Assembly: GCF_000429045.1 (NCBI RefSeq) | Contig: NZ_AUBC01000005.1 | Location: forward strand, 171,947-235,946 | Source of the DNA: Salinarimonas rosea DSM 21201 | GTDB taxonomy: Bacteria > Pseudomonadota > Alphaproteobacteria > Rhizobiales > Beijerinckiaceae | Direction: 5' to 3' | Length of the DNA: 64,000 nucleotides | Shown: positions 21,153-29,775 of the stretch, piece after piece | Layout: every line of letters starts with the position of its first letter | How positions within the stretch are numbered: the first letter of the stretch is position 1 | Program-made: the position numbers and the translations under genes | Notes under the pieces: generated by a model | Seen by the model: the letters and a program-made list of their open reading frames with translations, nothing else | What the model was told of the DNA's origin: nothing | Databases searched by the model: none

Positions 21153-22475
21153 TCATCGCAGGAGCCCCGGCAGCCACAGGGCGATCGCCGGGAAGGCGAA
21201 GAGCAGGGCGAGCCCCACGAGCTCGAGCCCGAGATAGGGCACGATCCCGCCCAGGATCGCGCGCATGCCGACGCCCTTCGGGGCGACGGACTGCATGATG
21301 TAGAGGAGCAGCCCGAAGGGCGGCGTGATCAGGCCGATCTCCAGGGCCACCAGCATCATCACGCCGAACCAGATCGGGTCGATGCCGGCCTGGTTCACGA
21401 GCGGCATGAAGAAGGGCAGCGTGATCAGCATGATGCTGACCTGGTCCATCAGCATGCCGAGCAGCAGCGCCAGCACCAGCATCGCCGCGACGAGCACGAG
21501 GGGCTCGAGCCCCATGTCCGTGACGATCCCGATCAGCTGCCGGCTCGCGCCCGAGAACGAGAGGATCTGGGAGAAGGTGATCGAGCCCGAGATGATGATG
21601 AGGATCAGCGCCGAGGTCCGTGCGGTCCCCAGCAGCGCCGCGCGCAGCGATTTCCAGTCGAGCGCGCGGTAGGCGGCGGCGGCGACGAGCGTCGCGATCG
21701 AGCCCAGCGCCGCCGACTCGGTCGGCGTCGCCACGCCCGCCAGGATGGAGCCCACGACGACGAGGACGATGCCCATCAGCGGCACGACGTACACGAGGAA
21801 CGGCTTTACCCGGGCGCGCAGCGGCAGCCGCTCCACCGGGTCCGGCGGCGCGAGGCCGGGCGAAACGCGCGCGGCGACGACGATGAAGAGGATGTAGAGC
21901 GCCGCCAGCATCAGCCCCGGCACGATGCCGGCGATGAGGAGCCCGGAGATCGAGATCCCGGCGAGCGAGCCGAACAGGACGGCGAGCGCCGAAGGCGGGA
22001 TCAGCATGGCGATGCCGCCCACCGCCAGGATCGGCCCGAGCGAGAGCACCGGGTGGTAGCCCATGCGGTGCATGTCCGGCAGCAGCACCCGGCCGAGCAC
22101 CGCCGTGTTGGCGATGGTGGAGCCGGACAGCGAGGCGAACACGGCGCCGCTCGTCACCGCGACGAGGGAAAGCCGTCCGGGCACGCCGGCGATCAGCTTC
22201 TCGATCGCCGCGATCGCGCGGGTCGCGAGGCCGGTATGGAGCAGGAGCTCTCCCATCAGGATGAAGAGCGGGATCGGCACGAGCGCGAACGAGCCCACCG
22301 CCTCCGTCGCGTTCATGGCGAGCAGCTTCAGCCCCGCCTCGCCGCCGAGGATGAACCAGGCGCCCACGAGGTTGACGGCGAGGAAGGCGAAGGCGACGGG
22401 AACGCCGAGCCCCATCAGCGCGACGAGCCCGCCGCCCATCAGCCCGAGCACGATCTCCCAGGAGAGCCCGCTCAC
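21153..22475 (-). CDS. dctM: TRAP transporter large permease (DctM), locus 1
   Basis: This is the large membrane subunit of a tripartite ATP-independent periplasmic transporter for an organic acid. The 440-residue protein has about 12 hydrophobic segments. It contains GSTIANTAVLGRVLLPDMHRMGY near 128-150, the usual Gly/Ser-rich DctM motif, and PPSALAVLFGSLAGISISG near 166-184. The C-terminal EIGLITPPFGLLLYIMQ motif is typical. The GTG start overlaps the DctQ stop. The transport gene set dctP-dctQ-dctM follows an acyl-CoA ligase and thiolase, suggesting a carboxylate that is activated to its CoA ester. Confidence 0.92.
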   Translation of the reverse strand: MSGLSWEIVLGLMGGGLVALMGLGVPVAFAFLAVNLVGAWFILGGEAGLKLLAMNATEAVGSFALVPIPLFILMGELLLHTGLATRAIAAIEKLIAGVPGRLSLVAVTSGAVFASLSGSTIANTAVLGRVLLPDMHRMGYHPVLSLGPILAVGGIAMLIPPSALAVLFGSLAGISISGLLIAGIVPGLMLAALYILFIVVAARVSPGLAPPDPVERLPLRARVKPFLVYVVPLMGIVLVVVGSILAGVATPTESAALGSIATLVAAAAYRALDWKSLRAALLGTARTSALILIIISGSITFSQILSFSGASRQLIGIVTDMGLEPLVLVAAMLVLALLLGMLMDQVSIMLITLPFFMPLVNQAGIDPIWFGVMMLVALEIGLITPPFGLLLYIMQSVAPKGVGMRAILGGIVPYLGLELVGLALLFAFPAIALWLPGLLR

Positions 22476-23002
22476 AGCACCGCCTCCCCGAGCTCCTCCT
22501 CCTGCGGCGGCGGGCGCCCGGCGAGGCGCCGCGCGATCCGCGCGACGAACTCGAAGCCGAGCAGCGCGACCCCGACCGGGAGGATCGCGAGGATCCACCA
22601 TTGCGGGAGGACGAGGTGCTTGAAGAGCAGCGCCCCGCGCGCGAAGGCCTCCGCCGCCGCGACCGTCGCGTACCAGGCGAGCACGAAGCAGGCGAGCGCC
22701 GAGATCCCGTTCGCGCAGAGCAGCATCCAATGGCGCGCGCGCGGCGGCACCGAGCGCAGCACGACGTCGACGCGGATGTGCTCGGAATGGCGCAGCACCC
22801 ACGGCGCCCCGAGGAAGCCGACGACGAGGAGCCCGTATTCGCACAGCTCGAGCGTCCAGCCGAAGGCCGGCCACCCGACCGCGCGCATCAGCACCTCCGC
22901 GCCGATGGCGAGCGCCATGAACGCGATGACGGCACCCGAGACGAGGCCGAACGCCTCGATCACGAGCCCCACCCCGCGATCGAGCAGCCTGAGCGCCGTC
23001 AT
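22472..23002 (-). CDS. dctQ: TRAP transporter small permease (DctQ), locus 1
   Basis: This 176-residue protein has four hydrophobic helices, the DctQ topology. The segment HSEHIRVDVVLRSVPPRAR near 73-91 matches the family's R-x-G-HI-x-V-D region, which lies between helices 2 and 3. It overlaps dctM by 4 nt (GTGA) and is 17 nt from dctP. It pairs with DctM to form the membrane part of the importer. Confidence 0.88.
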   Translation of the reverse strand: MTALRLLDRGVGLVIEAFGLVSGAVIAFMALAIGAEVLMRAVGWPAFGWTLELCEYGLLVVGFLGAPWVLRHSEHIRVDVVLRSVPPRARHWMLLCANGISALACFVLAWYATVAAAEAFARGALLFKHLVLPQWWILAILPVGVALLGFEFVARIARRLAGRPPPQEEELGEAVL

Positions 23003-23019
23003 CGTCGATCGCCCCCCGG

Positions 23020-23988
23020 TCAGCGGTAGGTCAGTTCCTTGATGCGCTCGCCGTATTGCGGAGAGTTCTCCATGACGACAGCCCAGGCGGCGGCGTCCGC
23101 CGTCTCGATCATGCGGGCGTTCTCCTCCGCGGAGAAGGTGATGGCCTCGATGCCGGCCTCGTCCTGGAGGGCGCGCTGCGCCGCGTCGACCTCGTTGCGG
23201 TAGTCGATGAACCAGGCCTCGGTCTCGATCATCGCCTCGGTGAGCGCCGCCTGCTGCTCCTCCGTGAGGCCGCTCCAGGTGTTCTCGTTCACCAGGACGC
23301 TGATCTCGGCGTTGTAGAAGCCCGGCTCGACCCGGTACTTCGTCACCTCGAGCAGGCCGATGTCGCCGATGCCCCACAGCGGCCAGGGATAGCCGTCGAT
23401 AACGCCGCCTTCCATGGCGGGATAGACCTCCGAGCCCTGCATCTGCACCACGTTGGCGCCGAGCGCGGTGAGGAAGGGGCGGTAGAGCGGCGTGCCGCGC
23501 ATGTTCCAGCCTGTGAGGTCCGGCGCCTCGAGGGGCTTGGCCGTGTAGAGGTGGTACTGGATGCCGTCGCCGAGCTTGCCGAGGAAGACCGCGCCCATGC
23601 GCTCGCGGTGGATCTGGTCCATCAGCTCCATGGCGCCGTTCTCGCGCAGCTCCTGGACGGGGATGTTGAACAGCTTGTTGGCGTCCGCCTCCGGCACCAG
23701 CGTGGTGTAGAACGACCCGGAGATGTAGGCCATGTCGACGACGCCGCTCTGCACCGCGTTGCCGAGCTGGAAGGGGCTCACCGAGGACGGGTCGGCCACG
23801 AGCTCGAGGGTGAGACCCACGTCCTTGGCGTTGACCGTCTCGATCAGGTGCGCGATCGGCCCGTGCCAGACGCCCTGCGGCGCGAGGAAGGTGCCGACCC
23901 GCAGGGTCTTGTCCTGCGCCACGGCCGGGGCGGCTGCGGCGAGGGCGGCGAGCGCGGCCGCGAGGAGGAGCGAGCGACGGTGCATCAT
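23020..23988 (-). CDS. dctP: TRAP transporter periplasmic solute-binding protein (DctP), locus 1
   Basis: This 322-residue secreted protein has a clear signal peptide (MMHRRSLLLAAALAALAAAA, then PAVAQ) cut near residue 25. The mature part has the DctP/TAXI-like fold, including the VVDMAYISGSFYTTLVPEAD region near 84-103 and the MEGGVIDGYPWPLWGIGDIG segment near 196-215. The conserved arginine seat of carboxylate-binding TRAP proteins is likely GWNMRGTPLYRPF near 161-173. An AAGGGA ribosome-binding site precedes the double-Met start. The ligand is unknown, but the neighbouring CoA ligase suggests a monocarboxylate. Confidence 0.9.
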   Translation of the reverse strand: MMHRRSLLLAAALAALAAAAPAVAQDKTLRVGTFLAPQGVWHGPIAHLIETVNAKDVGLTLELVADPSSVSPFQLGNAVQSGVVDMAYISGSFYTTLVPEADANKLFNIPVQELRENGAMELMDQIHRERMGAVFLGKLGDGIQYHLYTAKPLEAPDLTGWNMRGTPLYRPFLTALGANVVQMQGSEVYPAMEGGVIDGYPWPLWGIGDIGLLEVTKYRVEPGFYNAEISVLVNENTWSGLTEEQQAALTEAMIETEAWFIDYRNEVDAAQRALQDEAGIEAITFSAEENARMIETADAAAWAVVMENSPQYGERIKELTYR

Positions 23989-24065
23989 GTGGTCCCTTTC
24001 CTTGTCTCTTGCCTGGTACCTGCGAGCTCTGCTGTCGGTGGTCGCCTCGGGCGCGAACGGTCGCG

Positions 24066-25586
24066 TCACGACGCGTGCCTGCACGTGGCGTCGGCCTTCA
24101 GCGCGGCCTTGTCGATCTTGCCGATCGCGGTCTTGGGGATCGCCGGCACGATCGCGAGCACGGCCGGCAGCTTGTAGCGCGCGAGGCGCTCCGCGAGGTG
24201 CGCCTCGAGGGCGGCGACGTCCGTGCCCGCCGCCACCACGCGGGCGTGGATGAGCTCGCCCTTGCGCGCATCCGGCACCGCGAAGGCGGCGGCCTCCGCC
24301 ACCGCGGGATGGGCGAGGAGCGCCTCCTCGATCTCGCGCGGGTAGACGTTGAAGCCCGAGACGATCGCCATGTCCTTCTTGCGGTCGCGGATCTCGAGGA
24401 TGCCGTCCGGCCGCAGCACGCCGATGTCGCCGGTGTGCAGCCAGCCGTCGCGCAGCGCCTCGGCGGTCTCCTCCGGGCGGTTGCGGTAGCCGCGCATGAT
24501 CTGCGGCCCGCGCACGCGGATCTCGCCCGGCGCACCGGGCGCGAGCGGCCCCTCCCCCGTCACCGGGTCGACGATCTCGATCTCGGTGTCGGGAAGCGGC
24601 ACGCCGACCGACCCGGCGACGTGCGGGCCCGCGCGCGGGTTCGCCGCGAGCACGGGGCCCGCTTCCGTCTGCCCGTAGCCCTCGCACAGCGAGGCGCCGG
24701 TGAGCGCCATCCAGCGCGTCAGCGTCGCCTCCGGCAGGGCGGACGCGCCCGAGAAGCACAAGGACAGCGTCGAGAAGTCGGTCTGCGCCGCCCGCGGCGA
24801 CGCGAGGAGCCCGTGGTAGATCGTCGGGCTGCCCGCGAGGAAGGTGATGCGCTCCGCCTCGATCAGCGCGAGCGTGGCCTCGGGCGAATAGCGCGGCACG
24901 AGCACCAGCGTGCCCCGCGCGTGGAGCGCGAGCATCAGCCCCATCGCCATGGCATAGGCGTGGTAGAGCGGCGTGATCACCAGCGCCCGCTCGGTGTCGG
25001 GCGTCGTCGGGACGATCGCCTCGCGCTGGGACACGTTGATCGCGAGCCCCCGGTGCACGAGGTCGACACCCTTGGGGATGCCGGTCGTGCCGCCGGTATA
25101 TTGCAGGAGGCCCAGTGCGTCGGGGTCGGGCAGCGGCAGCCGCGCGGGGTCGCCGGCGATGGCGTGGAGCCGCCGTGCGCCCGGCCCGACAGGGGTCGGC
25201 ACCGGCAGGCCGAGCTCGGCGCACAGCGGCGTGATCCGTTCCGCGACGTCCGGCGCGGCCAGGATCAGCCGCGGCGCGGCGTCGGCGAGGATCGGGCGCA
25301 GCTCGTGGACCGTGTAGGCGGGGTTGAGCGGCGTCGCCTGCGCGCCCGCCGCGAAGGCGGCCATGAGCGCGACGGGAAAATCGACGCTGTTCGGCATCAG
25401 GATCGCGACGCGGTCGCCGGCGGCGCCGGCATCGCGCAGCTCGCGGGCGAGGCCCTCGGCGGCGCCGGCGTAGGCGGCGTAGGACACACGCTCGTCGCCG
25501 CAGACCATTGCCTCGCGCCCCGGCGCCACAGCCGCCGCATCCGCCAGCATGTGGACGACGGTCGGGTGGATCCGCGGCAGCGTCAT
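24066..25586 (-). CDS. Acyl-CoA synthetase (AMP-forming, class I adenylate-forming)
   Basis: This 506-residue ligase activates a carboxylic acid as acyl-AMP and then acyl-CoA. The P-loop-like motif A3 is YTGGTTGIPKGVDL near 163-176. The A5 motif is EGYGQTEAGP near 300, A7 is DGWLHTGDIG near 386, and A8 includes IRDRKKDMAIVSGFNVYPREIE near 404-425. The catalytic lysine is in PKTAIGKIDKAALK near the C terminus. Its ATG overlaps the thiolase stop. It could be a medium/long-chain fatty acid or aryl-acid ligase; sequence alone does not decide. Confidence 0.88.
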   Translation of the reverse strand: MTLPRIHPTVVHMLADAAAVAPGREAMVCGDERVSYAAYAGAAEGLARELRDAGAAGDRVAILMPNSVDFPVALMAAFAAGAQATPLNPAYTVHELRPILADAAPRLILAAPDVAERITPLCAELGLPVPTPVGPGARRLHAIAGDPARLPLPDPDALGLLQYTGGTTGIPKGVDLVHRGLAINVSQREAIVPTTPDTERALVITPLYHAYAMAMGLMLALHARGTLVLVPRYSPEATLALIEAERITFLAGSPTIYHGLLASPRAAQTDFSTLSLCFSGASALPEATLTRWMALTGASLCEGYGQTEAGPVLAANPRAGPHVAGSVGVPLPDTEIEIVDPVTGEGPLAPGAPGEIRVRGPQIMRGYRNRPEETAEALRDGWLHTGDIGVLRPDGILEIRDRKKDMAIVSGFNVYPREIEEALLAHPAVAEAAAFAVPDARKGELIHARVVAAGTDVAALEAHLAERLARYKLPAVLAIVPAIPKTAIGKIDKAALKADATCRHAS

Positions 25587-26797
25587 GCCCGGCGGTCCTC
25601 CACGCGCAGGACGACCGCCATCGCGCTGTCTCCCGCGGCGCATCCCTGGAACAGGCCCATGCCCCCTCCCCGATCCACGAGCTCCTCGATCAGCTCGATC
25701 ACCCCGCGCAGCGCCGTGGGCGCCTGGGGATGGCCGTAGATCAGCGAGGACCCGAACGCGTTCATGCGACGCCAGTCTATGCCGAAAGCGCGTGCGAAGG
25801 CGAGATCGTTTATCGCGAAAGGGTTGTGACCCTTGATCGCGTCGATAGCGTCGATCCCCACGCCGGCCCGCTCCAGCGCCTGCCGTGCGGCGGCGATCGG
25901 CGCGGCGGGCATGAAGCCGCGCTCCTCCCGCGCCTGGCCGAAGGCGATCGGCTGGATTGTGATCTCCGGACGCGCCGAGAGATCGCGGGCCCGCTCGGGG
26001 GTGGTCACGATCATGCCGGCGTTGCCGTCGGCGGGATGCGTCTGCGCGCCGAGCGTCACGGTCCCGCCTGGGCGCACCGGCGCGAGGCGCGCGAGCTTTT
26101 CCGCGCTCGTCGGGTAGATGCCGACGTCGCCCTCCAGCGTCTCGGCCGGGCCGTCGCAGCGGCGATCCGGCACCGCGAACGGCAGCGGCATGTAGCGGCG
26201 CTGGAAGGCGCGATCGTCGGCCAGCGCCCGCGCGTACTGCTCGGCGCGCACGAGGACGACCTCGTGCTGCTCCTCGCGCGTCGCCCCGAGCCGGCGCGCG
26301 ACGTTCTCGGCGGTGTCGATCATGGCGCAGCCGGCGAACGGATCGCGCTCGAAGTTGTCGAGCACCCAATGCTCGTGTGTGCCCGCGCCGCCGGGAGCAC
26401 CGGGATCCGGGTAGAGGAGATGCGGGCCGTTGGAGACACGATCGGCGGCGATCGCCAGGGCGCAGGTCGCGCGCCCGGCCGCGATCTCGTCGGCGGCCGA
26501 GGCGAGGATCCGCGTGCCCGTGGCGCAGGCCTGCGCGATGGTCGGGCCGGCGACCCGCTCCGCGCCGATCATCCCCATCAGCCAGGGGAGCCCGTAGAAG
26601 GCGCCGCGCTGCGGCACGGTGGTGCCGAGCACGCCATGATCGATCGCGTCCGCCGGGATGCTCCGCGCGGCGAGCACCGTGCCTGCGGTGTGGGCGGCGA
26701 GCCGCAGCGCGTGCTGCTCCCCGAGCGGACCCTGCCATTTCGCGAACGGGCTCGACCAGTACCCGCCATAGGGGATGGCCACTCCGGGTAGAGCCAT
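25583..26797 (-). CDS. Thiolase family protein
   Basis: This 404-residue thiolase keeps the expected catalytic triad: Cys91 in IAQACATGTR, His356 in IYGHPQAPTA and Cys386 in GCAAGDSA. The motif that is usually NEAFA reads GHNPFAINDLAFA, so the third oxyanion region is atypical and the protein belongs to a divergent thiolase branch. A strong GGAGGTG precedes the ATG. It is the first gene of thiolase-ligase-dctP-dctQ-dctM. Thiolytic cleavage of a 3-oxoacyl-CoA, alongside the divergent enoyl-CoA hydratase, fits a beta-oxidation-like route. Confidence 0.85.
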   Translation of the reverse strand: MALPGVAIPYGGYWSSPFAKWQGPLGEQHALRLAAHTAGTVLAARSIPADAIDHGVLGTTVPQRGAFYGLPWLMGMIGAERVAGPTIAQACATGTRILASAADEIAAGRATCALAIAADRVSNGPHLLYPDPGAPGGAGTHEHWVLDNFERDPFAGCAMIDTAENVARRLGATREEQHEVVLVRAEQYARALADDRAFQRRYMPLPFAVPDRRCDGPAETLEGDVGIYPTSAEKLARLAPVRPGGTVTLGAQTHPADGNAGMIVTTPERARDLSARPEITIQPIAFGQAREERGFMPAAPIAAARQALERAGVGIDAIDAIKGHNPFAINDLAFARAFGIDWRRMNAFGSSLIYGHPQAPTALRGVIELIEELVDRGGGMGLFQGCAAGDSAMAVVLRVEDRRA

Positions 26798-26835
26798 GCG
26801 ACACCTCCGGTTCCGCGCGCGTTCGTCCGAGCATA

Positions 26836-26853
26836 CTTACACACATGTTAAAG
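26836..26853. promoter_or_regulatory. Candidate operator upstream of the thiolase operon
   Basis: The 18-nt sequence CTTACACACATGTTAAAG is an imperfect palindrome of the form CTTnnACAnnTGTnnAAG. It sits in the 185-nt divergent gap between thiolase and enoyl-CoA hydratase, 39-56 nt upstream of the thiolase start. The pattern fits a TetR- or MarR-type dimer site, and the tetR-like gene at 20.1 kb is the obvious candidate. This is inference only. Confidence 0.4.
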
Positions 26854-26982
26854 TGTGGGGCGGCGCTGCACATGCGTCAACGGCCAATGGCGCCTTGGCT
26901 CCACGCCCAACCGGGACCGCGTTGACTCCCACCCTGCGAGCACCGCTATTTCACGCTGTGTATAGTAAACGGGGAGCGGGCG

Positions 26983-27759
26983 ATGGCGTCTCGATCGGCC
27001 GAGATCGGGGTTTCGACGCAGGGTGCCGTCGGGGTGGTGACGCTCGCCCGGCCGGCCAAGCGCAACGCCATCTGCGGCGCGATGATCCGGGAGATCGGTG
27101 CGCTCTTCGCGGACCCTCCGGCGGCATGGCGCGCGGCGGTACTGGCGGCGGAAGGCGACCATTTCAGCGCCGGGCTCGATCTCGCCGAGCATCGCGAGCG
27201 CGCGCCCGAGGAGGTGATGGCGATCTCGCGGCTGTGGCACCGCGCGACGCAGGCGGTGCGCGCCGGACGCCTGCCGGTCGTCGCCGCGCTCCAAGGCTCG
27301 GTGATCGGCGCGGGGCTCGAGCTCGCGGCGGTGGCGCACGTGCGCGTCGCCGATCCGGACGCCCGCTTCAGCCTGCCGGAGGCGCGCCGCGGCATTTTCG
27401 TCGGCGGCGGCGCCTCGGTGCGCGTCGGCCGCCTCGTCGGTGCGAGCCGGCTCACGGAGATGATGCTCACCGGCCGTGAGGTGGAGGCCGAGGAGGCCCT
27501 GCGCATCGGCCTCGTGCATCGTCTCAGCGCTCCGGGCGAGAGCCTCGCCGAGGCGCTGTCGCTCGCCGCGGAGATCGCGACGAACGCGCCCCTGTCGAAC
27601 CAGATGATCATCGGCGCGCTCGACGAGATCGCCGACATGCCCCAGGCGGCGGGCCTCTACACGGAAGCCCTCGCGGCCGCCTTCGTCCAGACCGACGGCG
27701 AGGCGAAAGCGCGGATGGAAGCGTTCCTCGGGCGCAAGGGCGGCGGCGGGCCGGCCTGA
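26983..27759 (+). CDS. Enoyl-CoA hydratase/isomerase family protein (crotonase fold)
   Basis: This 258-residue crotonase-family protein has the CoA-binding segments RPAKRNAICGAMI near 23-35 and GDHFSAGLDLAEH near 58-70. The oxyanion region GSVIGAGLELAA lies near 105-116. The catalytic glutamates at the usual two positions are only partly clear: Glu in GAGLELA and Glu in LPEARRGIF. Hydration of an enoyl-CoA is therefore likely but not certain. It is divergent from the thiolase/ligase/TRAP operon across a 185-nt shared promoter region and may belong to the same pathway. Confidence 0.85.
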   Translation: MASRSAEIGVSTQGAVGVVTLARPAKRNAICGAMIREIGALFADPPAAWRAAVLAAEGDHFSAGLDLAEHRERAPEEVMAISRLWHRATQAVRAGRLPVVAALQGSVIGAGLELAAVAHVRVADPDARFSLPEARRGIFVGGGASVRVGRLVGASRLTEMMLTGREVEAEEALRIGLVHRLSAPGESLAEALSLAAEIATNAPLSNQMIIGALDEIADMPQAAGLYTEALAAAFVQTDGEAKARMEAFLGRKGGGGPA

Positions 27760-27831
27760 GGCCGCCGTGGAGAACGTGGCGGATCAGTGACTTGGGTGCC
27801 GCACCTCACACGAGGCTCGAGCGCGGCCCCG

Positions 27832-29160
27832 CTACGTCACGAGCCACAGCGTCAGCGCCGGGAAGGCGATCAGGAGCGCCACGCGGACGATCTCGGCGGC
27901 GAGGAAGACGGAGGCGCCCTTGAACGTCTCCCACATGGGAACATCCTTGGCCAAGCCGTTGATGATGTAGACGTTCAGCCCCACGGGCGGGGTTATCAGC
28001 CCGAGCTCGACGACGATCAGGATCACGATGCCGAACCAGATCGCGGTCTCCTCCGGCGTCAGCCCGAAGTCGAGCGCCATCACGATGGGAAAGAAGATCG
28101 GGATGGTCAGCAGGATCATCGACAGCGAGTCCATCATCGCGCCGAGCACGAGGTAGAGCGCGACGATGACGATCATGACGACGATCGGCGCGAGGCCGAG
28201 CGCGGCGATCCACTCCCCGGCCGCGATCGGCATCTGGGTGCGCGCGAGGAAGGCGTTGTAGAAGTCCGCGCCGAGCAGGATGAGGAAGATCATCGCCGTC
28301 TGGACGGCGGTGTCCTTGAGCACCTCGACGATCTCGCGCGGACGCAAGTGCCCGTAGGTGAGCGCCGCGAGGCAGGTACCGAAGGCGCCCACAGCCGCCC
28401 CCTCGGTGGGCGTGAACAGCGCCCGCCCGAACAGAGTCTCCCCGTTCATGCCGACGAACACGGCGAGGAAGATCACGACGACCGGCCACACGCTCGCGAG
28501 CCGCGCGAAGCGCTCGCGCCAGGGGATCGGCTGCGAGGGCGGGCCCGAATCGGGCGAGAGCGCCAGGTACAGCCGCACCGCGATCATGAAGCCGATGACG
28601 GCGAGCAGCGCCGGCACGGCGGCGGCGAGGAACATCTTGGCGATGTTCTGCTGCGTGAGGATCGCGTAGATGACCAGCACGACGGACGGCGGGATCAGGA
28701 TCCCGAGCGTGCCGCCCGCCGCGATCGAGCCCGTCGCCAGCGCGCCCGAGTAGCCGTACTTGCGCATCTCCGGCAGCGCCACGCGGCCCATCGTGGCCGC
28801 GGTCGCGAGCGAGGAGCCGCAGATCGTGCCGAAGGCGGCGCAGGCACCCACCGACGACATGGCGAGCCCGCCCCTGTAGTGGCCGAGAAAGCCGTTCGCC
28901 GCCCGGTACAGGTTCGCCGACAGCCCCGATCGCGCCGCGAAGTTCCCCATCAAGAGGAAGAGCGGGATCACCGAGAGCGAGTAGTTGGCGAAGACCTCCC
29001 AGGGGGTCTGCTTCAGGTAGGCGAGGAAGGGGGTGAGGCCGGAGAGATAGACGAAGCCGATGCCGCCCACGGCCGCCATCGCCACCCCGATCGGGATGCG
29101 CACGACGAGGAGCCCGAGCAGGATCCCGAAGGAGAGGACGCCCAGCGCGACGTTGGACAT
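27832..29160 (-). CDS. dctM: TRAP transporter large permease (DctM), locus 2
   Basis: This 442-residue membrane protein has the DctM motifs CGSSLATAATMGRVALPEMR near 115-134 and GSIAAGGTLGILIPPSVVLV near 144-163. The C-terminal VELGLITPPVGLNVYIING motif is also present. The ATG at 29158-29160 sits 16 nt after the small permease gene. It closes the operon pcaC, dctP, dctQ, dctM (if pcaC is included). It differs clearly from the locus 1 DctM, so the two are not a recent duplication. Confidence 0.92.
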   Translation of the reverse strand: MSNVALGVLSFGILLGLLVVRIPIGVAMAAVGGIGFVYLSGLTPFLAYLKQTPWEVFANYSLSVIPLFLLMGNFAARSGLSANLYRAANGFLGHYRGGLAMSSVGACAAFGTICGSSLATAATMGRVALPEMRKYGYSGALATGSIAAGGTLGILIPPSVVLVIYAILTQQNIAKMFLAAAVPALLAVIGFMIAVRLYLALSPDSGPPSQPIPWRERFARLASVWPVVVIFLAVFVGMNGETLFGRALFTPTEGAAVGAFGTCLAALTYGHLRPREIVEVLKDTAVQTAMIFLILLGADFYNAFLARTQMPIAAGEWIAALGLAPIVVMIVIVALYLVLGAMMDSLSMILLTIPIFFPIVMALDFGLTPEETAIWFGIVILIVVELGLITPPVGLNVYIINGLAKDVPMWETFKGASVFLAAEIVRVALLIAFPALTLWLVT

Positions 29161-29176
29161 GGAAGGAGCGCCTCTC

Positions 29177-29767
29177 TCAGTGCTCGGCGACGTCGTGGGG
29201 ACCGATCGGCCGGTCGGCGCGGATCTCCTCCGCCGAGCGCCAGACCGTGTAGGCGCACACGATCGCGAGCAGCCAGGCACAGGCGACGCCGAAGGCGAAG
29301 GGGTACGCCTCCGGCAGGCGCAGCACCATGGTCGTGTCGTTGTAGGCGAGCTTGTCCTGGAGCCCGAGCACGAGCCGCCAGGCGATCACGCCGGCGAGGA
29401 TCGTGAAGATCAGGTTGCCCACGAGATCGAGCGCCGCGCGCACGCGCAAGGCGGCGCCCGACGTGAAGAAGTCGACGAGCACGTTGCCGCGCCGCAGCTG
29501 GCAGAACGGCAGGAACGAGAACACGGCGATCCCGGTGCCGATCTGCACGAGCTCGATGTCGCCGGGGATGGAGGCGGCGCGGAACTCGAGCCCGACGAGC
29601 CCCGCGAGGCCGGGCAGGATCGAGCGCCCCGTGATCGAGACGACCGAGACGACGATCATCCCGAGAAGCGCGATACCGCCGAGCACGGCGACCGCGCCGC
29701 AGACGCGCTCCAGCAGGACGCCGACGGCGGTGAGCGCCGCCGTCGGCCGTTGCGTCGTGGCTGCCAA
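29177..29767 (-). CDS. dctQ: TRAP transporter small permease (DctQ), locus 2
   Basis: This 196-residue protein has four hydrophobic segments in the DctQ pattern. The region CQLRRGNVLVDFFTSGAALR near 89-108 is the family's connecting motif. A charged loop with PGDIELVQIGTGIAV near 67-81 lies between helices 1 and 2, as in the longer DctQ proteins. It follows dctP by 8 nt and precedes dctM by 16 nt. Confidence 0.87.
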   Translation of the reverse strand: MAATTQRPTAALTAVGVLLERVCGAVAVLGGIALLGMIVVSVVSITGRSILPGLAGLVGLEFRAASIPGDIELVQIGTGIAVFSFLPFCQLRRGNVLVDFFTSGAALRVRAALDLVGNLIFTILAGVIAWRLVLGLQDKLAYNDTTMVLRLPEAYPFAFGVACAWLLAIVCAYTVWRSAEEIRADRPIGPHDVAEH

Positions 29768-29775
29768 GGGACGCC

